Source: Uloborus plumipes (lineage: Eukaryota > Arthropoda > Arachnida > Araneae > Uloboridae). From it: a DNA stretch of 64,000 bases. The translations under genes and the position numbers were made by a program. Below, one piece after another: positions 1 through 11,534 of this stretch. Position 1 is the first letter of the stretch. Every line of letters starts with the position of its first letter. The notes beneath the pieces are model-generated. The model saw only the letters and a list, made by a program, of their open reading frames with translations. It was not told where the DNA came from and made no database searches. Location: NCBI GenBank assembly GCA_038373865.1, contig JAXGGA010005163.1:16672-80671 (forward strand). Direction: 5' to 3'.

Positions 1-179
1 CGACAAGGTTATAATTTTGCTGTTTTTTAGCAATAATAAATTGAAGGGTCTAGTGGATAAAGGTGATATGTGACAATTTCGGAAAAACATACTTTTTACC
101 ATGGATGAAGGGGAAAAAATAATACATTTTTTTGAAAGTTTTTTCTAGAACATTAAAATATTATCACATATCACCTTTA

Positions 180-1458
180 CAGGGTGCGGCAGAAAAACCC
201 GGACAAAGATTTATTGTGATAATTTTATTAAATAAAAGAAATTAAGTAAAACAACAATTAATAATGTTAACATAGACTTCTTACAATAATATACTCAGCC
301 GGTTTTGAAGTGGCTTCCTCCAGCAGTGATAAACAAATCCAAACGTAACTTGAAATTTTCAGCGATGGGCCGCAGCTGTTCCAGCGATAATCGGTCTCAT
401 TCTCAAAGACGCTACTTGTTCAGCGACTCCAAGCTTTTGTGGGGCTTAGCACAGGCCCTGGTCTCCAAAATGGACCACACACTGTAATTCATGGGATTCA
501 GATCTGGCGAGTAGGGGGCCATTCCGTAGAGGAGATGAAGTCCGAAAAATGGTCCGGCACAAGTCCTGAGTCGTTTTTGGCCTGTGAGCCGGCGCTGAGT
601 CCTTCTGGAACATCCAATCCTTGTCACCAAAGTACTGCTGGGCCCCCAGAATCACGACGGTCTGAAGAATGTTGCGGTGATACCCTTCTTGGTTGATTTT
701 GACCCCTTAATCCACAAAAGCAAGAGGAGTCTTGCCGCTTTTCCAAATTCCTCCCCAAACCAGCACCGATTGTGGATTTTGGTGGTGTTCGACGATGGCC
801 GATGTGCCAGGAGCTTCAGTGAACTAGATTCTGTCGTTTAGGCGGTTATGCGCCTGTTCGACTGTGAACAGCTTCGCATCTGTGAAGAGGATGCGCATCC
901 ACCTCTCACCTGCGGCCCGACGTTTGAGCTGGCGACATGTTTGAAGTCTCACTCGCTTGTTCTCTTCAGTGAGAAGTTGCACATTTTGGAGCTTGTACGG
1001 CTTCAGTTTGAGTTCTTGTTTAGCTATTCGCCGAACTGATTGGTCGCTGATTCGATCTCACGAGCGATTTTGTGAGTGGAGATCCTCGAATTTCGCTGCA
1101 CTCGCTTCTTGATGAGCCTACGGTTGGAAAATGTGTTCACGGTCCATTTTTTTCCGCTTCCTGGACGGCGAAAGTCATGACCAAGCTCTTTGTACCGGCT
1201 AATTGCATCGGAAACTGCCTGTCGAGGAATTTTGAGCAAACGAAATGACGTTTACCAGCTCGAAACAGTAAAAAAATAGCAACGCATCTTTTTGTCATTC
1301 TGCAAACAAAGCAACAATGATGAGTACAAAATCGACACTGCACTCCTCAATGCAGGAAAACATATAGAATCTTCTGAAAAAAGAATCAGCTGTATACGGT
1401 AAAACGTGTTGGTGTCAGGACGTGACAAACTTTGTCCGAGTTTTTTTGCCGCACCCTG
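180..1458. mobile_element. Tc1/mariner-like transposon, degenerate
   Basis: A 1279-bp element with terminal inverted repeats CAGGGTGCGGCAGAAAAAC at the left and the matching TTTTTTTGCCGCACCCTG at the right. It is flanked by TA at 178-179 and 1459-1460, the target duplication of the IS630/Tc1/mariner superfamily. It carries a decayed transposase on the minus strand. Confidence 0.9.
297..1262 (-). pseudogene. Tc1/mariner transposase remnant
   Basis: Read on the minus strand, successive frames give an HTH segment (LKIPRQAVSDAISRYKELG, RRPGSGK, KKRVQRNSR), a middle part (WVVEHHQNPQSVLVWGG-type residues) and a C-terminal DDE part (FQKDSAPAHRPKTTQDL, PDLNPMNYSVWSILETR, ACAKPHKSLESL). The pieces lie in different frames with stops, so no intact protein is made. 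The catalytic domain order is normal, so this is an old full-length copy rather than a rearrangement. Confidence 0.85.
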
Positions 1459-1579
1459 TATTCACTTGCCCCTTCAATTGTGTTTGTGAGTCAACACAAC
1501 TGAACACACTAATTTGAATTTATCTAAATCGGCAAAATTCAAATGTCACATATCACCTTTATCCACTTGCCCCTTCAAT

Positions 1580-2801
1580 TACTACATGTTTTCTTTTTGA
1601 ACTGCGTAGTTCTTCTTTCAAATTGGCAGTATGCCAGCGTTACTGACTATAGGTTCTCTATTATACTGACCAACCGCCCTGTCATATTAATGTGGGGCCC
1701 ACGCCTTAGCAATGCGGTACACTGGTACACACGCGGACATAGCTGCTTATTCAGTCCAGAAAAATTATCAGGTTTACCATTTCTCTACAAAACTAAAGAA
1801 CTCAATTAATTTTTTTTGGAACTGCCTTATTGTCTTCTTTGGAGGTACGACCTACTTTTGCAGCTCTAAAGCTTTGTATATAGTTTTTTTTTTTCTGTAG
1901 CTTTGCAAGAATTGTAAGCAAATAAGCTTTTCAGCTATTTACAGTGTAGTTTTTATAATTCGAAGCCTTATGTCTCGAATGTTCCTTTATCTCCATATCT
2001 TCACTGTGTCCCAAACTCTTGAGAAGGCTGGTGGGAACTTCCTATAACTCGAACTACAAATAACTCGGAGCTTTTATCCGGTCATTTGATCCTGCGACTT
2101 ATCGACACTTGATTGCACTTGCAATTTCTTTGGCCACATTTAATAAACTGCTCCAGGGGCTTACTTAGTTAAATCTAAGTTGTTGGGAAAGTTCCTGATT
2201 TATCGCCGTAACGTGACTGGCTATTATTGAGAGGGTTTCTCAATTCTTCGGAGAGGTTACTAACTTTTAGCATGAAGCCTGATATTTTTCAGACATGTTA
2301 CTGGTAAAAATGAGGCGCATCAGCTGCCTATTATTTTCCAGAAACGTTTCTAAATTGTTTTTACAGTCTTGTTACATCTCCTCAGATCACTAATAAGGCA
2401 CCTCCAAACGTACCCACTCACTGAAAAACTTTCCTTTTCACAATGGAAATCATTAAAAAAAAAAAAGAGAGAGAACCATCTAGTTTATCCAAATGAATTT
2501 TTTTCTCTTTGGAAAATATAATATCACCTCATTATTAGCCTATAGTAATGCATTTTTTTCGTCAAAGTAGTATCTTTTGAGCTTTGTAAGAGAAGAAACG
2601 ATGACTACTAGTTGGAGACAAGGTCAGCATTTTATAGCCAAGGCTTAGGACAAACTCTTTAGTTTAAAACCTAATATTTTTTTTTAGTATTAAATGAAGA
2701 ATTTCAATACGCTAGTCAACTACTTTGTTAAAAAGATGGGAGGAAAAAATAAAATAGTTCACAAACCATTCTATGCAAGAACGTAAAGTATCATTAAAAA
2801 A
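1580..2801. other. Noncoding stretch, no gene seen
   Basis: AT-rich sequence with homopolymer runs. Short open frames at 1543-1809 and 1712-1900 have no recognisable composition or motif. No inverted repeat ends were identified here. Confidence 0.5.
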
Positions 2802-2805
2802 TTAA

Positions 2806-3314
2806 CCCATTAATGCCTGACATTTTTTCCAAAGATATTTGGTATACTGGTTACAAACAGTGTTTAATGGACAGGAAAAATAATAAAAGAAATATTATGT
2901 AAAAAATATTTTTTTTATTAAGGAAAGAAAAATTGTCCCTTAAAAGTTACGATAGACATCAGAGGGTACATACTTTTTTACTAAAATTTTTTCTGCCTAC
3001 GATATAATATTTAAAAAGACATTTTATAAGAAGAAATAAAATCACAAATTAACATAAACTGGGAAGCTGGGAATAACTTTGAAAACTTAGCTTTTTTTCT
3101 TGAGATTGTGAACGATGTAATTTTTGATAAAGATCATATTAAAACTGCTACGGAACACATTTTACAATGGTTACGTGCTGCAATCAGTTAATAACGAATT
3201 GAAACAATACCGAGGTACTAATTTAACACTATTATTTGGTTGAAATGTTCATTTGGGGGAAATTCAGACCCTTTTTTGGACCGTCCCTAAAAAGGGACAC
3301 TAGGCATTAATGGG
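2806..3314. mobile_element. TTAA-flanked MITE (piggyBac-type), copy 1
   Basis: A 509-bp noncoding element with termini CCCATTAATGCCTGACA and the inverted ...GGCATTAATGGG, bracketed by TTAA at 2802-2805 and 3315-3318. A TTAA duplication with C-rich ends is characteristic of piggyBac-type elements. A near-identical copy is at 32240-32754. No transposase is encoded. Confidence 0.85.
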
Positions 3315-3318
3315 TTAA

Positions 3319-4206
3319 AATTACGAAGATGAGAATAGTATCGTTGGAATCAAAACGTCACGCAATGGCTTTCACGACGGTAGTTTTTAATCTAGTTCTT
3401 TCATCTTTCTACATTTCTTTCATTAACGTTTTTCAATGGTTTTTGTAACTTTGACAACTTTTCAGAAGCTATAATGTGCTACCTGGTCTGCAGCTGGGAG
3501 CCCTAACAGTCTAAACTTGATTTTGAAGTTTTCGTTGTTGTCTTCTTGTGCCCGGTAAGCTGGCAATTTGGAGTGCTCTGCGTCACTTTTCCAACCGCAC
3601 CGTAATTTGGTGAGAAGTCCAACTTTCACTGAACACGCATGCCATAAGGACCTGTTTGTAGGGTAGGCAACCATTCATAGTACAACAACGCATTCACACA
3701 AGGAAAGGACAAGGACATGAGGGAGAAAGTTCATCGATGTCAAAGTCGGTATTCAAATTCGGGTCCTTCCCATCCGCAGTCAGACTTCTCTGACCACCAG
3801 ATAATGTGACCGGCTGATTTAGGCGTGATTTGGTTAACTAATTTCAGCATATCCGCCTATTGCTCAATGAGAAATTTTTCAAAATGGGATAGATTTATTC
3901 GTTGTCAACATAGCTCCAAGCAAACATGATGGCATCAAAATGGATCACGTGTCTGATTCTATTTCTAGGAGCATGAGGCTGCTCTGGTCGGAGGACATAA
4001 ATTGCGACCGACGACTGCAAAAAATGGTGGTTGGTTGGGCCGTGTATATTTTCAAGTATAGTATGCTTCTTCAAACAGGAAAAATTTCCTCTCGTGAAGC
4101 AGAAATAAACATGACAGATGCTTCTTAAAATAAAACGAAATCTTTCGTGCCGGGGAGCAAATAAAGTTTCTTCAATCGACAGATGTTTCCCATCGTATAA
4201 AGGAGA
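3319..4206. other. Noncoding stretch, no gene seen
   Basis: Open frames on both strands (for example 3462-3674 minus and 3940-4128 plus) lack recognisable domains. The minus frame 3895-4314 runs into the MITE end. Nothing supported. Confidence 0.45.
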
Positions 4207-4764
4207 AAGTGAACTCTCACTTATGCGCCGGCCCAAGAGACCAACAGAAAAAGACGCATAAGTGAGAGAGACGTATAAGTGAACAAGCCTGTTTAAAGGA
4301 CTAAAACGCAACATAGGTTCTAATGAGAGAATGAATAAGAACGTGTCTATAGAAAAGGGACATATTACTACGGTTTGGCAATTACTGTAACGTAACTACA
4401 ATGATAAAGAAAAAACAAAAATTGTAGCATACCTAATTACAAACTGTTCCCTTTAAAACTATGCATAATAGATAATTGTCCCTCTCTGAACTCTAATTCA
4501 TACGGAAAAAATGCCTCCCGTAAGCAATAAAGGCGAAAGATTAAAGAAGAAAGTGAAGAAAAAAGCTGCTTTTTAAGGAAAATAAATTAACATTTTACAT
4601 TTTAGGGAAAATTCGGCGCCTAAGTGAAATATTTATCTTTAGAGCGCCGCATAAACAAATGATACTATCATTATTTTGCTATGAAATGTGGTGGGAACAT
4701 TTAAAATCACCGTATAAGTGAAAAAAGTGCATAAATGAGGCGGCGTATAAGTGAGAGTTCACTG
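4207..4764. mobile_element. Pogo/Tigger-like MITE, copy 1
   Basis: A 558-bp element whose ends (AGTGAACTCTCACTTATGCG left; CGTATAAGTGAGAGTTCACTG right) match two other copies at 38486-39047 and 50823-51384. The left terminal base is mutated and the left TA is lost, so this is the most decayed copy. The TIR CAGTGAACTCTCACTTATACG resembles pogo/Tigger ends. The TIR core is repeated subterminally (CGCATAAGTGAGAGAGACG). Noncoding. Confidence 0.82.
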
Positions 4765-5149
4765 TAAATGGGATTTGCTTCAACACTTTATTCCCCGACG
4801 GAACTCGGAAGTCCTTTTACATTAATTTAGTATTATGAATCCTAAATGGCCGGAATCATGCTGGTACTTGAAAGTACCACACTTGTACTTTGCCGAGAGG
4901 TCGACGGATGGTACCTGCGATCGGAAACTGTTCTTGGGGGTCCTGAGGCGTAGGAGGCCTTAGAACCTACTGATTGTCAAAATTTTTATACCCGGTATAT
5001 AAGCTGTTTAATGTATTTTCAACTAAAAAATACAAAAAAAAAAAAAATCATTGTAAAATTAATTTGGGACATAAAGGGTTAGTTGACATTTCCTTTCACT
5101 CCAGGGTCTTCTGTACCTACACTGCACATGGTTTAACCGGTTGTTGTAT

Positions 5150-5369
5150 AGGGCTTTAAAAAGCACTCTGCTTTTTGATCCAGACCAGGAGCCGAGCAAG
5201 CCCCTAGTCTAGTACCCCAACAGATATTGATTCACCCGGAGGACTTTGACCACGAGCATTTTCAACGTCCCCCAGCCACCATTTGTAAGAATGATGATGA
5301 TCGGCTAGGATAGAACTCGGGACCCTCCGGTTATGAGTCTAACTTCTTACCTATCGGCCATCCCGACCC
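5150..5369 (-). repeat. tRNA-derived SINE-like element
   Basis: On the minus strand a tRNA-like head begins near 5369, with an A-box-like TGGCCGATAGG (5360-5350) and a B-box-like GAGTTCTATCC (5318-5308) at normal tRNA spacing. The anticodon region contains CAT. A non-tRNA body follows towards 5150. The exact 3' end and target duplication are not resolved. Confidence 0.5.
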
Positions 5370-5615
5370 TCTCTAATTGACAGTAAAAAACTGAAGTGCA
5401 GATTTCTTGCAAATTACAAACTAATATTGCTGTATAATCAAGAGGAAAGAAATACTCTAAAATTTACCAGTTAGTTGCTAAAACTGAAAACAAAATTGCG
5501 ACAAATATGACAAGAAAATATCCTGGCACCCGTTTTAATAATAATTTTTGTTTTAGAATTACAGTCATTTTTCATTCAGTGCTCATGCGTTCGGCTCCCA
5601 AGACTTCATTCACAT

Positions 5616-5779
5616 CAGGGGTGCCAACTACGGGGAGGGGTCACGACAAAAAATTTTCATTAAAATTTTAGAGGGTTTTTTTCTCTCTTCTGAAATGGGC
5701 TATAGCTTTTAAGAAGGTGGAGGGGTCAATATATTTCCTGAGGGTGAGCCAATGTTCTGCAGGGGGACGGGCAACCCTG
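5616..5779. mobile_element. hAT-type MITE, 164 bp
   Basis: Ends CAGGGGTGCCAACTACGG and CGGGCAACCCTG are imperfect inverted repeats. They are flanked by 8-bp direct repeats ATTCACAT (5608-5615) and ATTGACAT (5780-5787), 7 of 8 identical, as expected for hAT transposition. Confidence 0.75.
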
Positions 5780-5787
5780 ATTGACAT

Positions 5788-7319
5788 AAGTGATCTATTA
5801 GCAGGAGCGGCTCGATGGAAGGTCACGGGAGGTCACTGTGACCTCCCAATAATTTCCGTATTCGGCACATTTTGCTGAAGATCCGGCAATTTGAAGACAA
5901 AATTGCAACATTGAGATTATTTGTTCTTTTTAGATTTTAGAATTATTTTTAAAAAGATGCCTAATGTTTTTCCCTCTCTAAATGTTATTCATGTAGGACG
6001 TGTGTACATGCTTGTGTTTTATCATGCAGTAAAATTAGGACTTCATTCGGCAAATTAATAATTTTCCCCTGTCTGTTAGGACAGTTAAGTTGTATTTTTT
6101 TTTGTTTGTTTTTCATACGGAAGTCATGAGCTTCGACATACATGAGGACTGCGTACAATACGCCTTGCTTCCTGACAAACACAAAACAGACTTACGGTAC
6201 AGAGACGTTGAAATAACAACTGTGGGCAGGGCGGGATTCGAACCCACTACTACTTGCTTACGAGGAGAATACTTTACCTTTAGGAAACCGTGGCCCCCTA
6301 AGTTGTATTTGTGTGTCATATCAGGTAATTTTTGGAGTAGAAAGAAATTAGTTGATATTTTTCTCTTCCGCTAAATTGTGCCTGAAAGATCAAAAGAAGT
6401 TACCAAATCGTTAGGAAACAAAATTCTAAAGCTTAATGTCATCCACTTCTTTAAAAATAATAAACTTTTAGCCACATTTTCAATTACTAAGCTTTTTTAA
6501 CTTAAGTCCATCGTGAAAAAAACTAAAAACATATGAAATAAATGAAGCTCAATAATTTCAAATTAACATTGACCTTTAAAGTGCCGTATGTAAATTTTGG
6601 AGTAAATCCCCTTAGAAGCGTCTTCTTTACATCCTTAAGGTAACACCCATTGCTGCAGATTCTACCTATCGTGGACGCATGCTGGCGCATGCGTAATAAA
6701 TCTCAATGCGTGGGTGGGCAACAAATCGATGGAGCTTTTCGATTCAATACCAAAATAGATTTTTCCAAAACTTGAAGATAGGGTTGCTTCGAAATTATAA
6801 AATATGAGATTACTGCGTAGGTTGCTGGATCACATTAAGTATCAAATTATACGATAATGACGTTTCGAAACGGCTTCAACTAAATCAACTGGTTGAAAAA
6901 CAAAGAAGAAAAGAAAGAGGAACAGAATCATGAGCAGCTTATATTTTGTACTGATATCTTTTATTACCATTCAAAGAAAAACAACTTATTATCTTTGAAC
7001 AATTCGTTATGAAAGTGCAATTCCTTGTACCAGATCAATAGCAACCTTAGAAGAGTGTTCTCCCTTTCGTTTTTTATTATGATTTCCTTTCTATTTCGTA
7101 AGGAACAAAATATCAGGCATTACACAACCACGCAATATTTTTTTTATGCAGAGGCTTAAAGTATAAGTACTAAAATATCATTACAATCCACTGTCTCTAG
7201 TCAGAATTTCTGCCTTTATTGGTCGAACTTGACTGCAAGACATTCTGAAATGTTTTTTAATATATTTTTTACGATGCTTCAGGTATTCTAGTTATAAATA
7301 TTTTTCTTGCTTGTATAAA
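5788..7319. other. Noncoding stretch with a tRNA-like fragment
   Basis: No gene seen. At 5805-5850 a CAGGAGCGGCTCGA-type end looks like one terminus of a decayed hAT element. At 6226-6300 (minus) a T-arm-like GTGGGTTCGAATCCCGC is present, but the acceptor stem does not pair well, so a SINE or tRNA pseudogene is more likely than a functional tRNA. Confidence 0.4.
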
Positions 7320-7440
7320 TACAGGGTCCGGCGTTATGAGTAGTAGGATAAAAAAAGACAGAACTTTGAAACAAATTGAAAATTTTATTAAAACAAACAT
7401 TGAACATTGAACACAAAGAAACAGTATGCCATTTACCATA

Positions 7441-9005
7441 CACTAGGTGGCCAAAAGTATCCGGACACTTTCAAAAATTTACATTCTTACATATAGCTCG
7501 AGAAATAAGTGATCAATTGTTCTTTAACTTTAGTCATACAAAATATAGGCTTCACCGAACATTTCCAAGTTGAAATTAAATTACCCTTGCATTTGGGGGA
7601 CGACAATAAGGGGGTTGAAAGAAAAACCGCTTTTTGACCATAACTCTTCGAAAATTGCTCGGAATAAGCTATCAATTTCAGTAATTAATTAGCATACTAT
7701 GTATAATTACTGTACAAATTTTTATGAACGTACCACTCTTACTTCTGAAGATATGAAACATTTTTGAAAAAACGGCAATTTTATTTGAAGGGTTTTTGCT
7801 CATAACACGCAGAGTTTTTGATCAAACCTTATCACAACTTCAGGAAAAATGACAAAATACAAGAGAAATAACATACTAAAGCGGTAAATAAAAATATTAA
7901 AAATTCGATGAGATATGAACGTTAAAAGGAAATAATTTTTCACGGCGCATGCGCGAACGACAGAAATTTATAACTACAAAAATATTGTAGCCTGATTTAT
8001 ACTGCATCTTATAAAAAAGGTTCCAGTTGAATATCATGAAAAATGAAAAAGATATCAGCGATCTAGTGAGCTGTATTTCATTCATTTCGCAGACAATACA
8101 TAAATAGTGAGGGGTTGTCCACAAATAGTGTGGTGACAATCGATCATTTTTTTTCAATTTTAAATTGTATACAGTTTGAAAATTTATATTCGGCATAGAA
8201 GTCACATTTCGTCTGTTCGGCCAAAAAGACTTTATACGTACGTTTCCAAAAGTATCCAGACACCCTCTGAAACGTTGGTTTTGAAAGACGACGCAATAAC
8301 CTTTAATTTAAAAATAGCTCTTTGGGGACAGACCCTCACTATTTATGTATTGTCTGCGAAATGAATGAAATACAGCTCACTAGATCGCTGATATCTTTTT
8401 CATTTTTCATGATATTCAACTGGAACCTTTTTTATAAGATGCAGTATAAATCAGGCTACAATATTTTTGTAGTTATAAATTTCTGTCGTTCGCGCATGCG
8501 CCGTGAAAAATTATTTCCTTTTAACGTTCATATCTCATCGAATTTTTAATATTTTTATTTACCGCTTTAGTATGTTCTTTCTCTTGTATTTTGTCATCTT
8601 TCCTGAAGTTGTGATAAGGTTTGATCAAAAACTCTGCGTGTTATGAGCAAAAACCCTTCAAATAAAATTGCCGTTTTTTCAAAAATGTTTCATATCTTCA
8701 GAAGTAAGAGTGGTACGTTCATAAAAATTTGTACAGTAATTATACATAGTATGCTAATTAATTACTGAAATTGATAGCTTATTCCGAGCTATTTTCGAAG
8801 AGTTATGGTCAAAAAGCGGTTTTTCTTTCAACCCCCTTATTGTCGTCCCCCAAATGCAAGGGTAATTTAATTTCAACTTGGAAATGTTCGATGAAGCCTA
8901 TATTTTGTATGACTAAAGTTAAAGAACAATTGATCACTTATTTCTCGAGCTATATGTAAAAATGTGAATTTTTGAAAGTGTCCGGATACTTTTGGCCACC
9001 TAGTG
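7441..9005. mobile_element. Foldback element, 1565 bp, copy 1
   Basis: A long palindrome with ends CACTAGGTGGCCAAAAGTAT and the exact inverse, flanked by TA at 7439-7440 and 9006-9007. The arms are about 750 bp and nearly perfect. Near the centre (8236-8262) lies a further terminal-repeat copy, CCAAAAGTATCCAGACACC, so one half looks like a complete 765-bp MITE. Apparent open frames inside (7897-8205, 8322-8549 and others) are mirror images of each other and not genes. A second copy, in reverse orientation, is at 46240-47802. Confidence 0.88.
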
Positions 9006-9019
9006 TATCACGCATTCCA

Positions 9020-9180
9020 TTATTTGTTTTTGAATATGACACCATGCAGATGGTCGTCATCACGATCAGCACTGTTCTCCAGGACTCGAATGAAAGATCC
9101 CACATCCAATCCAGTACGTCAATGAGGTCTTCTCCACAGATGCATGCATCATCTCCTTGAGTTCAGTCACTGTATAAGGA
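9020..9180 (-). pseudogene. Tc1/mariner transposase C-terminal fragment, opposite strand
   Basis: On the minus strand the sequence reads TELKEMMHASVEKTS, a frame change, then ADRDDDHLHGVIFKNK and a stop. This is the mirror copy of the fragment at 9199-9339. It confirms an inverted duplication of the 3' half of the transposon. Confidence 0.65.
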
Positions 9181-9198
9181 CTGCTCAAACAAGGGGCT

Positions 9199-9339
9199 GT
9201 CCACCTGCGTACAGCTGTGCAAGAGAAACCATTGAGCGAGTTGGATCGTGTGGTGAAAGCTTTCAATCGACGTCTGGAGAAAAGCGCTGATCGTAATGAC
9301 AACCATCTGAACGGTGGTGTCATATTCAAAACCAAATAA
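9199..9339 (+). pseudogene. Tc1/mariner transposase C-terminal fragment
   Basis: 46 codons plus stop, uninterrupted: VHLRTAVQEKPLSELDRVVK followed by AFNRRLEKSADRNDNHLNGG and VIFKTK. The pattern LRxAVxEE...FNRRLEKC...H..GVIFK is typical of Tc1/mariner C-termini. No catalytic domain precedes it. Confidence 0.75.
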
Positions 9340-9464
9340 TGGCATATATGGTATGGTAAATGGCATTCATGTTTCTTTGATTTCAATGTTTGTGTCAATA
9401 AAATTTTCAATTTGTTCGAAGTTCTCTCTTTTATATCTTACTATTCATTACGCCGGACACTTTG

Positions 9465-10198
9465 TTGAATGTTTCTTTTATAGTTAAAACTTGTTCCCAT
9501 CATTTTGTGTCAGTACTATCCAACAGCTTTACTAGGTTTTCATGACGACTAGGTGCAACTGGCAGCTCAAATAACTTTCAGATACAGTTACATCATAGCT
9601 TTGTTCATAAACACTGTAAGACATTTCCGAAACGTCACAGGAACACTAAACGTTCCAGGATTTCACGGGCTTAAACTAGTTTCATGAGAAACTCAAGTAC
9701 GAAAATTTATGAAAATTTTTCCTAAATATATACTCGTTGCATAAAGGCGGAACTTTCAGTGTTGTAAAAAATATTTTTAGCTGCCATTGGGAAGAAAAAT
9801 TCAGTGTCTTTCAGCGACTCGTCTAGATTGACGGAGCCCCAAATTGTGGCAAATGTATAGTGCTCCTCTGAAAGGTGGGCCTCTACATTAAGCATGGTTA
9901 CCTCTTTTTCGAGTAGTAGGAAAAGGTAATTGCTGCAAATTTGAAGTTGGAATACTTTTGAAAAATAACTACAGAAGTAACCGAACTCAGTTCAGCGTCA
10001 ATTACCAATCCTGTTGTACGAAAAAGAGCCAAACTTTGGCCATGTCGGAAGTCAATTTACCAGAGGAACACTATAGTCCTGGATATTGCAGGTAGAATTA
10101 GTTGATCGGCTTTTTTGCTATAAATTCGGCATTAGCTTTGGTCATAGTAAAAAATTGCTCCAGAAGCCACCTTAATAAAATAGGAAAGTACCTAATTG
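9465..10198. other. Noncoding stretch, no gene seen
   Basis: No ORF or element ends recognised. A segment near 10040-10080 resembles one near 29310-29345 (both contain GTCAA.TTACCAGAGGA.CACTAT), indicating a shared old repeat. Confidence 0.4.
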
Positions 10199-11532
10199 TT
10201 AGGAGAGGATGGGGATGAATGGGACAGGGGATGAATGGGACAACTGAATTTTTTATACCTAAAATTAACTTTAAATTTTTGATATTTTACCTAGTAGATA
10301 GCAGCACCTGTACCACTTATTAAATTGTGTTTCAAAGCATTTGCTTCCATGTTGGTGTAAACAAGACAGCAAAGCTTATTTTCCCATACCAAAAGTAAGT
10401 TTTTTTGTTAAAATTACTTCAGTGTTTACTAAAAAGGACTGCACTCAAAGCAAATAATGTTATATCATGTTGAAAATATACTTATTTTACTATCATTTCA
10501 GACTGAAATGGAGAAAATCCATATTTATTTTCTATGGCTACTTTTTGATAAACATAAACATGTGGGTATGGGGATGAATGGGACAACAGTTTGGGGGATG
10601 AATGGGACGGTTCCATTAATCACCGCATTTTCTGATTTCAAACCTTTGCATCAGAATCTTACAATGTTCAACACATTAAATTATTTTCTTATTTTTTATG
10701 AAATAAAATTTGGTAGACGAGTAATTATAACTCTTAAACTACATTGACAAAATGTTAAAATTACTTAACTACAATATTAATTAAGCCTATTGAAATCTGA
10801 TCTTGGCAATTTATTGTATACTCACATCATAAATTTTTAACTAAGAATAGGTAACAGATTTAATTGCAGTCAATCCTTTTGTTTTAAAATATCTATAAAT
10901 AAAAATAGCTACCAGCATTTTGTAACCATGGTTTTTAAAAATTAACTTCTTTTTGTTGGATGCCACGGAATTGGAGAAAGAAAACGGAACGAATAAGGGG
11001 CTCCTCATCAACGATTAAAGAAGCCGTTAATGAGGTTGTCTTGAAGGGAATGCCTGTAAGAACAATTGCAGACGCATTTAATATGTCCAGGTCGACTTTA
11101 GACAGATATGTGAAAGAAGCTAAGCAGAGCGCTGGATTTAGAAAAGAATCCTATGCTCCAAATCCAAATGTTGGAAACAGGAAAAAAGAAGCTATTGAGA
11201 AACAAACAATGGAAAAAGCAAAAAAAAAAAAAAAAAAACAGAAGACCAAACATTAAACTTTTTTTTTCTAGTCATTTTCTTCACTTGTCCCATTCATCCC
11301 CAATGTTGTCCGATTCATCCCCTTTATGGGGATGAATCGGACAGAATACATGCACTCATAAAAAATATTTTAGCAATGTAAAATGATAGCAAATTGACTG
11401 AATTCATTTATTTATGTGTAGCAAATAGTTCAAATATTTGTATAAAACTTGTTAAGTGGCTGAAAAATGTAGAATTTTTCAAATATTAATTAAAACATGA
11501 AATTTGTCCCATTCATCCCCATCCTTCTACTG
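10199..11532. mobile_element. Pogo-like DNA transposon with internal terminal-motif copies
   Basis: The right end reads (inverted) CAGTAGAAGGATGGGGATG followed by AATGGGAC. The left end, TTAGGAGAGGATGGGGATG, matches it. TA follows at 11533-11534; the left TA is not preserved. The core GGGGATGAATGGGAC occurs eight times: 10211-10225, 10227-10241, 10570-10584, 10594-10608, 11287-11301 (inverted), 11308-11322 (inverted), 11328-11342 and 11506-11520 (inverted). The element carries the ORF at 10960-11256. Confidence 0.75.
10960..11256 (+). CDS. Psq-type HTH DNA-binding ORF of pogo/Tigger transposase, truncated
   Basis: 98 residues starting MPRNWRKKTERIR. Residues 17-55 form a pipsqueak-type helix-turn-helix (IKEAVNEVVLKGMPVRTIAD, then FNMSRSTLDRYVKEAKQ), the N-terminal DNA-binding domain of pogo/Tigger transposases. 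The reading frame then enters a lysine run encoded by a 17-base poly(A) (KAKKKKKKQKTKH) and stops. No CENP-B-type second HTH or DDE domain follows before the element end. It is either a truncated transposase or a short protein able to bind the eight terminal motifs around it. The ATG at 10960 is the first in frame and matches family starts. Confidence 0.7.
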   Translation: MPRNWRKKTERIRGSSSTIKEAVNEVVLKGMPVRTIADAFNMSRSTLDRYVKEAKQSAGFRKESYAPNPNVGNRKKEAIEKQTMEKAKKKKKKQKTKH

Positions 11533-11534
11533 TA

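Larger units (their letters stand above)
41..1579. mobile_element. Inverted-repeat MITE hosting a Tc1/mariner insertion
   Basis: Starting at 41, about 35 bp reading TTGAAGGG.CTAGTGGATAAAGGTGATATGTGACA recurs inverted at 1545-1579. A second inverted copy is split by the mariner at 163-179 plus 1461-1479. Without the mariner, 41 to 1479 would be a unit of about 160 bp bounded by the same terminal repeat. The superfamily is not recognised. Confidence 0.6.
7322..9464. mobile_element. Double-ended Tc1/mariner remnant (outer element of a nest)
   Basis: The left end CAGGGTCCGGCGTTATGAG and the right end CATTACGCCGGAC are inverted, and about 250 bp inside each end is also inverted. Each arm ends with the C-terminus of the same transposase, pointing outward: plus 9199-9339 and minus 9180-9020. 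The element thus consists of two 3' halves head to head. The 1565-bp palindrome 7441-9005 is inserted in the left arm. The right terminal TA is not preserved. Confidence 0.75.

Noticed and set aside
3895..4314. 139-codon minus-strand frame
   Set aside because: Runs across the end of the pogo-like MITE; the corresponding frame in another copy (50805-51035) differs outside the MITE. No domain recognised.
6226..6300. Functional tRNA on the minus strand
   Set aside because: A good T-arm-like sequence, but acceptor and anticodon stems pair poorly; treated as a tRNA-derived fragment.
7897..8549. Paired frames containing EIQLTRSLISFSFF on opposite strands
   Set aside because: Mirror images within the foldback palindrome; no domain, and the sister copy at 46240 has them broken.
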